Shown here piece after piece: positions 39,391-47,997 of a stretch of 64,000 nucleotides of DNA. Origin of the DNA: Novosphingobium sp. KA1. Lineage in GTDB: Bacteria; Pseudomonadota; Alphaproteobacteria; Sphingomonadales; Sphingomonadaceae. Made by a program: the position numbers and the translations under genes. The notes under the pieces were generated by a model, which saw nothing but the letters and a program-made list of their open reading frames with translations, searched no databases and was not told the DNA's origin. The stretch lies in the NCBI RefSeq assembly GCF_017309955.1, contig NZ_CP021247.1, positions 1,761,001-1,825,000 of the forward strand, read 5' to 3'. Within the stretch, counting starts at the first letter, position 1. Each line of letters opens with the position of its first letter.

Positions 39391-39843
39391 TCACCGTTCG
39401 CTGGTCAGGATATACGAGTCCACGGCATCAAGCAGGCCAGCAAGGGTGTGCAGCGCCGCTTCCATATCGGGAAGCGGCCAGTGGAAATGCTGCGGATAGC
39501 GGAATGCCTGACGGGCATGTGGCGGGCCAAGGCAATCGATGAGTGACGCCACTTTGCTATCCTCAAGTGCGCTCATGCCGCCTCTGGTCGCTCGACGGCG
39601 GCACCATTCCAGTTCATGCCCAATACCGATCAGGTCTTCCTCATCGCGGCCCTGAAAGCTGAGCGCCGCCTTCAACGACAACTCCATTGTGTGGGCGACG
39701 AGTTGGAAAAATGGGAGACGGATGGTATCTGCGACCTCTCCGGTTCGCCCCAGGCTCATAGCCGCCTCCGCATAAGATCTGGCGAGGGTCAGATATTGAA
39801 GGTCTCGACCGGGCTTCGCGCGCTGATGGCGAGAGACCGTCAT
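39391..39843 (-). CDS. HEPN-like protein, function unknown
   Basis: 150 aa. The segment LVAHTMELSLKAALSFQGRDEEDLIGIGHELEW resembles the HEPN four-helix fold (E-x-x-LKA-L ... GHdL); only its key residues are given: Glu54, Lys58, Gly75-His76. I do not see the catalytic R-x4-6-H pair, so an inactive or scaffold form is likely. Its start overlaps the stop of the DUF2285-like gene (TGATG-type), so they are co-transcribed. HEPN proteins act in toxin-antitoxin and anti-phage systems; here a role is not shown. Confidence 0.5.
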   Translation of the reverse strand: MTVSRHQRAKPGRDLQYLTLARSYAEAAMSLGRTGEVADTIRLPFFQLVAHTMELSLKAALSFQGRDEEDLIGIGHELEWCRRRATRGGMSALEDSKVASLIDCLGPPHARQAFRYPQHFHWPLPDMEAALHTLAGLLDAVDSYILTSER

Positions 39844-40148
39844 TGCGGATAATTCCGTTGGCTATCCGCTTCGTCCGCGGCCTGTTCCAGTATCTTGCGA
39901 TAACCGATCTTGGTCATCCAGCGCGCACGGGCGAGATGGCTTTCCCAGCATATCCGGGTGCGATCGGCGTCCAGCACCGGGTCGCGATGCAGCACGATCC
40001 GCGCCACCTCAGTCCAGTCGGCCCCATCCGCCTCGGCGTCGAGCAGGCGCATGTAGGTGACGAAATGCACCTCGTCATAGATCGAAATCTCCATCTCGGT
40101 TGGAGCCAGATCGTCGACATCGGGGTCAAGCTCAGGGCGTACTCGCAT
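39840..40148 (-). CDS. DUF2285-like (RovC-type) small protein
   Basis: About 102 aa from 40148, which has GGAGG 8 nt upstream. Segment YMRLLDAEADGADWTEVARIVLHRDPVLDADRTRICWESHLARARWM is that of the short DUF2285-associated DNA-binding proteins common in alphaproteobacterial ICEs (diagnostic parts: LLDAEADGADW, ARIVLHRDP). Divergent from the XRE gene at 40256. Two small palindromes lie in the shared promoter region. Confidence 0.7.
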   Translation of the reverse strand: MRVRPELDPDVDDLAPTEMEISIYDEVHFVTYMRLLDAEADGADWTEVARIVLHRDPVLDADRTRICWESHLARARWMTKIGYRKILEQAADEADSQRNYPQ

Positions 40149-40183
40149 CGCACGGCCCTCCTTGGGACCTAGCGTCAAGCATC

Positions 40184-40216
40184 ATCCCGAAATGGGATAA
40201 TCCTGAATCAGGATTA
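40184..40216. promoter_or_regulatory. Operator palindromes between divergent genes
   Basis: ATCCC-GAAAT-GGGAT at 40184-40198 and TAATCCTG-AAT-CAGGATTA at 40198-40216, in the 107-bp gap between the DUF2285-like gene and the first XRE gene. Both share the half-site ATCC. They are probable binding sites of the XRE protein. Confidence 0.6.
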
Positions 40217-40255
40217 GCGGAACGGCTCCCCCTTTTCAACGGAGAGCCGTCCCGA

Positions 40256-40519
40256 ATGCAGAAGTCTTTGCGCACGCCCCGACAGATTTTACTGCAATCT
40301 CTTCTCGTCGAGGCGCGCAAGGCCAAGGGACTGACGCAGGCTGAGTTGGCGGCTGCGCTGAACAAGCCGCAATCCTTCGTTGCCAAATATGAGAATGGAG
40401 AGCGACGAATTGATGTCGTCGAGTTCGTGGACATCGCCGCGGTTCTTGGCATCTCCACTACCGATCTCCTCGCGAGGATCGAACCTGTCACGGTCAATCC
40501 GCGACGATCCGGCGAGTGA
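40256..40519 (+). CDS. XRE-family transcriptional repressor 1
   Basis: 87 aa. Cro/CI-type HTH: LLVEARKAKGLTQAELAAALNKPQSFVAKYENGERRID (diagnostic parts GLTQAELA and FVAKYENGERR). GGAGAG lies 9 nt before the ATG. Small HTH proteins of this kind usually control ICE transfer or maintenance genes. Divergently transcribed from the DUF2285-like/HEPN pair, with operator-like palindromes between. Confidence 0.88.
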   Translation: MQKSLRTPRQILLQSLLVEARKAKGLTQAELAAALNKPQSFVAKYENGERRIDVVEFVDIAAVLGISTTDLLARIEPVTVNPRRSGE

Positions 40520-40541
40520 ATACCACGGCCCTGCGCGAATC

Positions 40542-40570
40542 GGAATGATCGTTCCTGGAACGATCATTCC
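40542..40570. promoter_or_regulatory. Perfect 14-bp palindrome before second XRE gene
   Basis: GGAATGATCGTTCC, one T, then the exact complement. Centred about 36 bp upstream of the XRE gene at 40592 and 23 bp after the first XRE stop. Likely an operator of one of the two XRE proteins; without a T tract a terminator role is less likely. Confidence 0.65.
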
Positions 40571-40591
40571 TGCGCTGGTTCCGCTGCCGGC

Positions 40592-40813
40592 ATGGACCTC
40601 AAAGAGGTCATGGCGGTCAACCTGCATCGGATTCGCCATGATCGGGACATGACGCAAGAGGAACTGGCCGATCGCGCCAGCCTGAGTGCGCGCTATGTCG
40701 GCGCGATCGAGCGTGCGGATGTGTCAGCGAGCGTCACAGTGCTGGGACAAATTGCCGATGCGTTGAAAATCGAACCGAGCGAGCTTCTGAAATCATTGGT
40801 CACGCCGCGCTGA
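40592..40813 (+). CDS. XRE-family transcriptional repressor 2
   Basis: 73 aa, a minimal HTH protein: LHRIRHDRDMTQEELADRASLSARYVGAIER, then ALKIEPSELL (diagnostic parts DMTQEELADRA and YVGAIER). Overlaps the LysR gene tail-to-tail by 21 bp. It resembles the XRE regulators with TraR-like roles in Tn4371-type ICEs. A perfect palindrome lies just upstream, so autoregulation is likely. Confidence 0.87.
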   Translation: MDLKEVMAVNLHRIRHDRDMTQEELADRASLSARYVGAIERADVSASVTVLGQIADALKIEPSELLKSLVTPR

Positions 40814-41761
40814 TCGGCTCATCTTTCTAGCAAGGCCAAGCAGATTTTTCAGCGTCGAACTTCGATCATGAGGCGACCAAATTGCAGAAAACGAGGCCGG
40901 TTCTGGCTCATCGATGATTGGCAAAAACACGACGCTGGGCGTTTCCACAAGCGACGCTGCTTCGCCAACTATAGTGATACCGAATCCTTGCCCAACCATC
41001 GACATCAATGTTCCCCGCTCGACATCCTGTTGAACAACCGAAGGGCGAGGCCAATAATCCGATAGTCGCGAAATGATATGGTGGTAGATTTGCGGCCCGG
41101 TTCCTCCAACTCGCACCAAGAAGGTTTGGTCAGCCAAGTCAGACCATGAAACAGCAGTCTTATCCGCGAGAATACTACCCAGCGGCGCAGCAACCATAAG
41201 GCGTTCAGTCCACAGGTTCTGGCTATGTAAATCTGGAACGTTGGGATGGCCGGGGGTAAATACAATGTCCACGTTGCCACTGCGAAGTTGGGTCAACGCA
41301 TGTTGGGTGACGCCTTCGGATATTTCCATCTGAACGCCTGGGTATTTCTTGCGATACAGAGACAATAGATTGTCTAGGAAACCTCCCGGAAGAAGGGCAT
41401 GAACTCCAATTCGAACTTCCCCTTCGGAACCATCCGCCTGCATTCCTACGGATTTTATAGCATGATCGAGCTGGCAGATGCCGGTCCTCACTCGATCAAC
41501 AAATTGCTTTCCCGCTTGGGTCAGCCGCACTCCACGCGCGTGTCGTTCGAAAAGCATCACTCCCAGATCATCTTCCAGTAACTTAACTCTGGTACTGACA
41601 CTGGATTGACTGACACCGAGCACATTTGCCGCATGTCGAAAGCTTAAATGCTCAGAGACCGCCAAGGCTTGGATCAGGGAAACAAGTGGTATGCGCGATC
41701 CAAGCAAGGTCGAAATATTCAAAGAATTCCTATCCGAGGCATCCAAGAGAACACGGCGCAT
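40793..41761 (-). CDS. LysR-family regulator 1
   Basis: 322 aa. The HTH (LSFRHAANVLGVSQSSVSTRVKLLEDDLGVMLFERHARGVRLT, key FRHAANVLGVSQSSVS) sits unusually far from the N-terminus because of a 30-residue extension. The C-terminal effector domain has the periplasmic-binding fold (GVHALLPGGFLDNLLSLY ... DIVFTPGHPNVPD). Start is uncertain (an internal Met/Leu could serve). It is codirectional with the hydrolase gene at 41837 and separated by 75 bp. Its target is unknown. Confidence 0.87.
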   Translation of the reverse strand: MRRVLLDASDRNSLNISTLLGSRIPLVSLIQALAVSEHLSFRHAANVLGVSQSSVSTRVKLLEDDLGVMLFERHARGVRLTQAGKQFVDRVRTGICQLDHAIKSVGMQADGSEGEVRIGVHALLPGGFLDNLLSLYRKKYPGVQMEISEGVTQHALTQLRSGNVDIVFTPGHPNVPDLHSQNLWTERLMVAAPLGSILADKTAVSWSDLADQTFLVRVGGTGPQIYHHIISRLSDYWPRPSVVQQDVERGTLMSMVGQGFGITIVGEAASLVETPSVVFLPIIDEPEPASFSAIWSPHDRSSTLKNLLGLARKMSRSARRDQ

Positions 41762-41836
41762 TTTTCTCTCCGATCCCAGGAAGCCAGAGAAATTACGATA
41801 TCAGCCAACGCGACTTTATAGAGATGGTCTTCATAC

Positions 41837-42610
41837 CTATGATTTGTTGGTCGCCCAATCCAACGCGGCATCAGCGATCTCTTCCCAGCCCGGCATCGCG
41901 ATCAGGAAATGGCTGCGACCGGGGAACTCTCTGATCTCGGTGACGGCGGGCGAGGCAGCATAGTGCCGGAGGTTTTGCCGAACCATGCTCGGCTCTACGG
42001 TGCGATCATCTTCACCGCTTACCAGCAACAATGGGGCACGTTGTTGCTTTTTCCAATCGACGGACGCACCGATGCCAAGCACGGATTGGTAATAGATACG
42101 CCCTGGCGCAGGAACGATGTGCTTGTCGAAGGCGGCTCGCTGGTCGGCTTCGGGAAGCCCGTTCGCAAAATTATTCGCGAATGCCTTGAACGACATCGTC
42201 AAGGCCTTGCTCCAGCCACGCCATGCGAGAAAAACGGGAAGCGCTGATAGAAATGCCTTCGCGCCGGGTTTAATTCCTGCGGCAGGACCGGGATCTATTG
42301 AGACGCCGGCTGCGCCCAGACCACGATCGAGCAACATCTGCACAATCAATCCGCCATAGGAATGCCCGATCAGGATAGGCTGTTCCGGCAGGGTGGAAAT
42401 GACCCCCGCGTAGTGATCCACGATCTTGCTGAGTGTCAGCCTTCCGAGGCCGACATTCGGCGCACGACGAAGTTCCTCTACCGTGCCGTCCATGAACGGC
42501 CAGGCCGGAGCGAGAACCTTGTAGCCCTGTGCTTCGAAACGGGCGATCCAGGGAAGCCAGATTTCGGGCGTCAACCAGGCACCGTGGATAAGGACAATGC
42601 TCTTGGACAT
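41837..42610 (-). CDS. Alpha/beta hydrolase with Ser nucleophile
   Basis: 257 aa from 42610. The oxyanion HGAWL is at residues 8-12, the nucleophile elbow GHSYGG near 98, the acid Asp in GEDDRTV and the base His in GRSHFL near the C-terminus. No signal peptide. This subgroup is annotated as alpha/beta hydrolase, often near oxidative stress or detoxification genes. Four genes (this, the F420-like protein, SDR and SnoaL-like protein) run on the minus strand with gaps of 41-92 bp and may be one operon transcribed from the 44.7 kb regulatory region. Confidence 0.87.
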   Translation of the reverse strand: MSKSIVLIHGAWLTPEIWLPWIARFEAQGYKVLAPAWPFMDGTVEELRRAPNVGLGRLTLSKIVDHYAGVISTLPEQPILIGHSYGGLIVQMLLDRGLGAAGVSIDPGPAAGIKPGAKAFLSALPVFLAWRGWSKALTMSFKAFANNFANGLPEADQRAAFDKHIVPAPGRIYYQSVLGIGASVDWKKQQRAPLLLVSGEDDRTVEPSMVRQNLRHYAASPAVTEIREFPGRSHFLIAMPGWEEIADAALDWATNKS

Positions 42611-42702
42611 GGTTTTTGTTCCTTTTTGAGAGGTGACCATGCCCCGCGAGGTCATGGCCACCGGATGGGAGCGGATGCGTTCATGCGGTGGGCGAGGTCC
42701 GA

Positions 42703-43305
42703 TCAGTCGAACTTCACGAGGTTGAGCGCCGGGAGCGGACCACCTGGGAACTGCACCAGCTTTCCGCCGACCGAGATCGTCCCAAGGTCAATGCCGAAGA
42801 ATCCGAGCCGATCGATCAGCGCGCTAACCTCAGCCTTCGATCCGGCATCATCGCCGGAATAGAACAGCACGCGGCGGCCACCTTCGGCGCGCGGATCGCC
42901 CGAGAGCAGGTGCGGTTGCAGGTGATTGAAGGCTTTAACCAACCGCGCGCCAGGCACGAGACCTGCGAAGACTTCGCTGGAGAGCCGGCCATTCAGTTCG
43001 GCGGGTTTGAACAACGGCGCTTCGATCGGATTGTTGGCGTCGATGACGATGCGTCCGCCGAAATCCGGCAGGCCGGCGAGTGCTTTCGGCAGCTTCGACC
43101 AGTTGACCGCGACAAGGACGATGTCTTTCGACGCTGCATCCTCACGGGTGCCCGCCTCGATCGTCGGGCCGATGGCTGCGACCACATCCTTCAGGCTGTC
43201 CGGCCCACGGCTGTTCGATAGCGTGGCGCGGATATTGTTGTTGGCCAGAGCCGTGGCGAAGGCGCGGCCGATATTGCCGGCGCCGATGATGCCGATGCTG
43301 TTCAT
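42703..43305 (-). CDS. NADPH-dependent F420-reductase-like protein, copy A
   Basis: 200 aa. N-terminal Rossmann motif GIIGAGNIGRAFA (residues 4-16), then AVNWSKLP and VIDANNPIEAP. Homologous to the F420:NADP oxidoreductase/NADP-oxidoreductase-coenzyme F420 family, but this organism type does not use F420 widely, so another NADPH-linked dehydrogenase or isomerase role is likely. A second copy (B) at 49131 has about 77% identical residues by eye. It ends with LPALNLVKF. Confidence 0.85.
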   Translation of the reverse strand: MNSIGIIGAGNIGRAFATALANNNIRATLSNSRGPDSLKDVVAAIGPTIEAGTREDAASKDIVLVAVNWSKLPKALAGLPDFGGRIVIDANNPIEAPLFKPAELNGRLSSEVFAGLVPGARLVKAFNHLQPHLLSGDPRAEGGRRVLFYSGDDAGSKAEVSALIDRLGFFGIDLGTISVGGKLVQFPGGPLPALNLVKFD

Positions 43306-43347
43306 GTCGAAAATCCTTTCACGTATTCGGGTTCGGTTGTCGGGAGA

Positions 43348-44100
43348 TCAGGCGGTCAGGCCGCCATCGGCGACGATGTCCGCGCCGGTGACGAAGGCCG
43401 CATCGGGGCTGGCGAGGAAGGCGACGACGCTGGCGATCTCGCTCGGCTGGCCGTAGCGGCCGATCGCCATGCCGGGACCGACAATGGCGGCCACCGGGCC
43501 GTCCGCCGGGTTCATGTCGGTATCGGTCGGGCCGGGATGGACCGTGTTGACGGTGATGCCCTTGGGGCCGAGATCACGCACGAGGCTGCGGTTGAAGCCA
43601 GTGATCGCGCCTTTGGTCAGCGTATAGACGGAGGCGGTCGGGAACGCCGCATAGCGCGTCATGGACGAGCCGATATGGATGATGCGTCCACCCGGCGTCA
43701 TGTGCCGCACGGCTTCCTGGGTCGCGACGAAAACGCCGGTGACATTGACGGCGACCATCCGCTCGTAGTCCTCGAATTTGTAATCATCGAGAGGCGCATT
43801 GATCGCCACGCCGGCATTGTTGACGAGGATGTCGATGCCGCCGAAGGTCGAGACGGTCTGAGCTACAGCGGCGCGCACTGCCTCCGGGTTGCCGGCGTCA
43901 GCTTCGATGGCGACGGCCTTTCCGCCGGCTGCCTCGATGTCGGCGACGACCTGGGCCGCCCGGTCGGGCGACGCGCTGTAAGTGATGGTAACGGCAGCGC
44001 CGTCGGCGGCGAGCTTCTTGGCGATGGCGGCACCGATCGAGCGCGAACCGCCGGTAACGAGAGCGACCTTGCCGGTCAGCGGATGGGTGAGGTTGGTCAT
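43348..44100 (-). CDS. Short-chain dehydrogenase, copy A
   Basis: 250 aa. Classical SDR: TGGSRSIGAAIA cofactor motif, NNAGVAINAP, Ser in GSSMTRYAAF, YTLTKG (Tyr-x-x-x-Lys), and the C-terminal SPDAAFVTGADIVADGG. Differs from copy B at 48315 by two residues only (Lys/Arg and Thr/Ala in the first 30). Forms the inverted near-identical pair described separately. The longer open frame upstream to 44190 is not protein-like. Confidence 0.92.
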   Translation of the reverse strand: MTNLTHPLTGKVALVTGGSRSIGAAIAKKLAADGAAVTITYSASPDRAAQVVADIEAAGGKAVAIEADAGNPEAVRAAVAQTVSTFGGIDILVNNAGVAINAPLDDYKFEDYERMVAVNVTGVFVATQEAVRHMTPGGRIIHIGSSMTRYAAFPTASVYTLTKGAITGFNRSLVRDLGPKGITVNTVHPGPTDTDMNPADGPVAAIVGPGMAIGRYGQPSEIASVVAFLASPDAAFVTGADIVADGGLTA

Positions 44101-44141
44101 TGTCTTAGTCCTTTCATCGGTTGTGAGAGATGAGATCGAGA

Positions 44142-44663
44142 TCAGTCGCGAAGTTGGGCGAGAAGGCCGGCGCCGTCGGCAACGGTCCAATGGTCCGTGA
44201 TGCGGCCGTCACGAACGCGCATGATGTCCATGACGTTGAAGCGCGTAGCTTTGCCCGTCGGTGCAATGCCGAGAAACGGACCGTGATGCGTGCCGTGATA
44301 TGTCTTGTAGGTACTGACCAGATCGCCTTCAGCGATCTGCAAATGGACTTCGGCATTCCAGTCCGGAAAGGCTGCCCGGAAGCTCCGGTAGATTTCCCGC
44401 GTACCGTTGCGGTCAGGCAGGAAACCGCCAAATGGTGTGTGGTCCACATAATCCGCAGCAAAAAGCCTTTCGAAGAGATCGAAATCGCCATCCCGCTGCA
44501 CGCCTTGAAGGAGTTGTTGGATTACGGCTTTGTTGGCGGAGTGAGCATCCCTCCCGCTAACAGCGTCTGCCGACACGGTAGGAGCGGTGCCGGTCAGGGC
44601 CGTAGGCGACATGCGGTGATCGAGATCGGTGGTGGCGTCTTCAGAGACCATCATGGCGGTCAC
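44142..44663 (-). CDS. SnoaL-like polyketide cyclase/ester cyclase-type protein
   Basis: 173 aa; the first 40 residues are poorly conserved and a later start is possible. The NTF2-like SnoaL fold is recognised from NKAVIQQLLQGVQRDGDFDLFERLFAADYVDHTPF, FPDWNAEVHLQIAEGDLV and GKATRFNVMDIMRVRDGRITDHW (key parts: LFAADYVDHT, FPDWNAEV, DGRITDHW). These domains are used in enzymes, binding proteins or stress proteins; a specific reaction is not shown. Divergent from the LysR gene at 44762. Confidence 0.82.
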   Translation of the reverse strand: MTAMMVSEDATTDLDHRMSPTALTGTAPTVSADAVSGRDAHSANKAVIQQLLQGVQRDGDFDLFERLFAADYVDHTPFGGFLPDRNGTREIYRSFRAAFPDWNAEVHLQIAEGDLVSTYKTYHGTHHGPFLGIAPTGKATRFNVMDIMRVRDGRITDHWTVADGAGLLAQLRD

Positions 44664-44737
44664 TCCGGTTCGGTTTCGATGGAGTGAATATCGCTTGCAA
44701 TTCCCTCTCAGATTAGCCGTAATCTGGTGTCATCCAT

Positions 44738-44754
44738 TTCAATGAATCTTTGAA
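44738..44754. promoter_or_regulatory. TTCAA-N7-TTGAA operator, site 1
   Basis: TTCAA (44738-44742), 7 nt, TTGAA (44750-44754), ending 7 bp before the ATG of the LysR gene and about 75 bp upstream of the SnoaL-like gene. A T-N11-A-type LysR box; likely autoregulatory. Confidence 0.65.
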
Positions 44755-44761
44755 GGTCTAT

Positions 44762-45691
44762 ATGGAAACGCTGGCCAATCTTGAGTCCTTCGTCCGCAGC
44801 GCAGAGCTTGGCAGCTTCTCCGCAGCCGCGCGAAGGCTGGGACTCACACCTGCCGCAGTGAGCCGTAACGTTGCGGCGCTGGAGGGAAATCTCGGGGTCC
44901 GTCTGTTCCAACGTTCGACGCGCTCCTTAACTATGACGGAGCCGGGCGAGCGGTTTCTCATGTCGATCCGTGAAAACTTGGAGAATCTGCAAGGCGCGAT
45001 TGCTGAGGCTTCGGCTGACCAGGAAGAGCCGGCCGGCACACTCAAGGTCAGCATGAGTCCGACTTTCGGAATTGACTATATCCTGCCCCTCTTGCCGGAG
45101 TTTTCCTCGCGGTATCCGAAGGTGCGCCCCGAATGGATGTTCGAAAATCGCCAAATAGACCTGATCGCTGAGGGATATGACGTTGCGATCGGCGGAGGCT
45201 TTGAGCTGACGGCTGGCGTGATCTCACGCACGCTCGCTCCCGCCCATATCATTGCGGTCGCCGCGCCCTCTTATATGGCAGACAAGGTGCCGCCGCATGA
45301 ACCATCGGCACTGCTAGACCTTGATGGCATTGTCATGCGTTCGTTGCGAACCGGCCGTATTCGGCAGTGGTCGATGCGTGATGTGGCAGGAGCGGAAGAG
45401 CCGGCGCGGCTCCGAGAAACTGTGGTGGTCAATGATCCAGCCGCGATGCGCATGGCGGCGCTAGTCGGTATGGGCGTGACAATGATCGCCAAACCCGATG
45501 CGCTGCGCCATCTCGAAAGCGGGGAGCTGGTCCGGGTTCTACCCAACTGGTATGCCGATGCGGGACCGATCTCGATCTACTATGCCAATCGGACGCTCCT
45601 ACCGCTCAAGACTCGCGTTTTCGTCGATTTCGTCGTGGACACGTTTCAGCGTGAAAAGTGGCCGGAACGCTTTGCCGGAAGTTTGGGATAG
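44762..45691 (+). CDS. LysR-family regulator 2
   Basis: 309 aa from 44762 (METLANLESF). HTH LGSFSAAARRLGLTPAAVSRNVAALEG (key FSAAARRLGLTPAAVSR) and an effector domain with the pattern of the DsdC/PcaQ-like subgroup (TLKVSMSPTFGIDYILPLLPEF; VAIGGGFELTAGVISRTLAP). It has the site TTCAA-N7-TTGAA within its own promoter and the same site occurs twice more at the 48.1 kb divergent promoter, so it is the best candidate for the cargo regulator. Its neighbours suggest an epoxide, aldehyde or ketone-like effector. Confidence 0.92.
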   Translation: METLANLESFVRSAELGSFSAAARRLGLTPAAVSRNVAALEGNLGVRLFQRSTRSLTMTEPGERFLMSIRENLENLQGAIAEASADQEEPAGTLKVSMSPTFGIDYILPLLPEFSSRYPKVRPEWMFENRQIDLIAEGYDVAIGGGFELTAGVISRTLAPAHIIAVAAPSYMADKVPPHEPSALLDLDGIVMRSLRTGRIRQWSMRDVAGAEEPARLRETVVVNDPAAMRMAALVGMGVTMIAKPDALRHLESGELVRVLPNWYADAGPISIYYANRTLLPLKTRVFVDFVVDTFQREKWPERFAGSLG

Positions 45692-45697
45692 TGGCCT

Positions 45698-46660
45698 TTA
45701 GAGGAAAACCCGCAACCTACGAAGCAGCTCATCTGGATTTTCTTCCTGAATTACATGCCCAGTTCTGTCGATCTTGCCGCCGGTGACGTTGTCGCCTATC
45801 GCCGCCATCTGCCGATAAAGCACATCGCCGACTAGTTCGCCGCCAAGTGCAAGAACAGGTATTCTGAGCCTCTGCTGTGCTGCTTCGCGCCCCTGTTCGA
45901 TGGTCATTGGAAATGCGCGGTAGTGATCGAACCCGCCCTTCATGCCACCAGGTTGAGAGTATGCGGTAATATGCTGGTTGCGGGCTACGGGGCTGATACC
46001 GACTTTTTCATGGGTAAGGTTGGTGAAGAACCAGTCAAGATAAGGTCCCTCTTTCCCTGCAACCAGCGCTTCAGGCAGCTCCGGCACGTTATGGAATGCA
46101 ACCCACCAGGGCGGGTTGCGCATAAACAAATCCGTATGCGGGGCGCCAAGGACGATGCTCTCGGTCAGGATGAGCTTGCTGACGAGTTCCGAGTGGCGCT
46201 GGGCCAGCATGAAGGCTACGCCGACGCCGAGATCGTGGCCGAGCACGGCCGTTTTCTGGACACCTTCATAGGCAAGCAGGGCAGCGACATCGTCGGCAAG
46301 CGTCTGTACATCATAGCCCGCGTCCGGCTTCGAACTGCCACCGATACCGCGCATGTCGGGAGCGATAACAGTGAAATTTCGTGCAAGTTCCGGGATCAGC
46401 CGATGCCATGTAAACCATGTGAAAGGCCATCCGTGCAGCAGCAGGATCGCCGGTCCTTGTCCAGCGACGGCGTAATTCACTTCGACCCCGTTCACCCGCG
46501 CCTGTCGCAAGCGGAAGCCCGGCGCATCCAGTACAATGTCAGCGGATGACAATACAGCAATAGATGGCTCTGCAAGCGCATTGAGGGCAACTGACATGCC
46601 AGCCGCGCCGATCGCACCCGCAAAGCCAGTTCGGAGTATTGAGCGTCTTGAATATTCCAT
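45698..46660 (-). CDS. Exported alpha/beta hydrolase, epoxide-hydrolase-like
   Basis: 320 aa. Twin-arginine-like signal (SRRSILRTGFAGAIGAAG) then an alpha/beta hydrolase. Oxyanion HGWPFTW, nucleophile Asp in LGHDLGVGVAFM, and a C-terminal base His in DRTGHVIQEENPD. An Asp nucleophile places it with epoxide hydrolases and dehalogenases rather than Ser esterases. It is the second such enzyme in the operon-like pair with the gene at 46756. Location is expected to be periplasmic after Tat export. Confidence 0.88.
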   Translation of the reverse strand: MEYSRRSILRTGFAGAIGAAGMSVALNALAEPSIAVLSSADIVLDAPGFRLRQARVNGVEVNYAVAGQGPAILLLHGWPFTWFTWHRLIPELARNFTVIAPDMRGIGGSSKPDAGYDVQTLADDVAALLAYEGVQKTAVLGHDLGVGVAFMLAQRHSELVSKLILTESIVLGAPHTDLFMRNPPWWVAFHNVPELPEALVAGKEGPYLDWFFTNLTHEKVGISPVARNQHITAYSQPGGMKGGFDHYRAFPMTIEQGREAAQQRLRIPVLALGGELVGDVLYRQMAAIGDNVTGGKIDRTGHVIQEENPDELLRRLRVFL

Positions 46661-46755
46661 GTCGATAATCCTGAAGAAGCGAATGCGGTTAGTGACGACG
46701 GTTCATTCGATGCAAGGGGCGCGGAAGTTTGGGGCCGCCGCCAGTCTTCCATGCG

Positions 46756-47997
46756 TTAATTTGAAAATGGCATGGCACGGAAGGCTGCCCGGACTTCACG
46801 AGTGAAGATCTCGGGCTGTTCAAAAGCCGCGAAGTGGCCACCACGTTCTGTTTCGTTGAAGTAGCGCAAATCGTGGTAAGTCTTTTCGGCCCAACTCTTC
46901 GGCGCTTTATATATCTCCTTCGGGAAGACGCTGACCCCGACCGGGATCGAGATATCGACCGCATAGAAAGCAAGATCAGCGTTCTCCCAATAAAACCGTG
47001 CCGACGAGGTCGCGCTGTTGGTCAGCCAGTAGAACATTATGTCATCGAGCATTTCGTCATAGCTCAGCACGGTTTCGGGCTTGCCGCCGCTGTCAGACCA
47101 CTGGGCGAATTTTTCGTAGATCCAGGCTGCTTGACCCACGGGTGAATCTGCCAGCGCATAGCCGATTGTCTGTGGTCGGGTCCCTTGGATGTGGGCATAG
47201 CCGGAGCCTGCTGTGAAGAAAGTCTTGAGAGCATCAATCGCAGCCTGTTCGTCTGCGGACAGGGTTTTCGGTAGTTCTCGCGGAATCACTGCTGGCATGT
47301 TGATATGGATTCCTTCGAGCCCTTGTGGAGCAAGCTCACCCATCGCCTGCGTGACGACAGCGCCCCAGTCTCCGCCCTGCGCCAGATAACGGTCATAGCC
47401 GAGGCGATGCATCAGCGTGTCCCAGGCGCGTGCGACCCGATGGCGGTCCCAGCCTGTTTGGCGTGGTTTGCCGGAGAAGCCGTAGCCAGGCAGCGAAGGC
47501 AGGACTAGGTGGAAGGCATCATCCTCGCTGCCACCATGCGCCGTTGGATCGGTCAATGGCTCGATTACCTTTAGCATCTCGATGATGGAACCGGGCCAAC
47601 CATGGGTCAACAACAGAGGGCGGGCGGAGGGATGTTTTGAACGGATATGGAGGAAATGAATGTCCACGCCGTCGATTGTCGTCAAAAACTGCGGATAGCC
47701 GTTCAACCGCTCTTCTACGCGCCGCCAGTCGTAGTTCGTTCGCCAGTGTTCTACCAATTTCTTGATATGTTCCAGTCTAACGCCTTGGCTGTCATCCCCG
47801 ACGATTTCGGGATCGGGCCATCTTGTGTGTGCAAGACGGCTTGAAAGATCATCAAGCGCACTTTGCGGAATATCGATACGGAACGGGCGGATCGAAGTGT
47901 CCGCGGCGAATGCGAGGTTTGGCATCGCGGCTGCCGCCATAGCAAATCCCGCTGAGGACAAGAATATTCTGCGTGTGGGATTATGAATATCAAGCAT
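46756..47997 (-). CDS. Exported epoxide hydrolase (EHN-type)
   Basis: 413 aa from 47997 (GAGGAG 6 nt upstream). Tat-like signal TRRIFLSSAGFAMAAAAMPNLAFA, then the EHN N-terminal domain (RPFRIDIPQSALDDLSSRLAHTRWP, key WP at the end) and the alpha/beta core with HGWPGSI, nucleophile Asp in AQGGDWGAVV, acid Asp/Glu in the cap side and His in ERGGHFAAFEQP. Known members hydrate epoxides to diols (plant juvenile hormone type). Divergent from SDR copy B, with two LysR operator sites in between. Confidence 0.9.
   Translation of the reverse strand: MLDIHNPTRRIFLSSAGFAMAAAAMPNLAFAADTSIRPFRIDIPQSALDDLSSRLAHTRWPDPEIVGDDSQGVRLEHIKKLVEHWRTNYDWRRVEERLNGYPQFLTTIDGVDIHFLHIRSKHPSARPLLLTHGWPGSIIEMLKVIEPLTDPTAHGGSEDDAFHLVLPSLPGYGFSGKPRQTGWDRHRVARAWDTLMHRLGYDRYLAQGGDWGAVVTQAMGELAPQGLEGIHINMPAVIPRELPKTLSADEQAAIDALKTFFTAGSGYAHIQGTRPQTIGYALADSPVGQAAWIYEKFAQWSDSGGKPETVLSYDEMLDDIMFYWLTNSATSSARFYWENADLAFYAVDISIPVGVSVFPKEIYKAPKSWAEKTYHDLRYFNETERGGHFAAFEQPEIFTREVRAAFRAMPFSN

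Noticed and set aside
40793-40813. Frameshift in the second XRE or first LysR gene
   Set aside because: Both frames are complete; the 21-bp tail-to-tail overlap is normal for compact elements.
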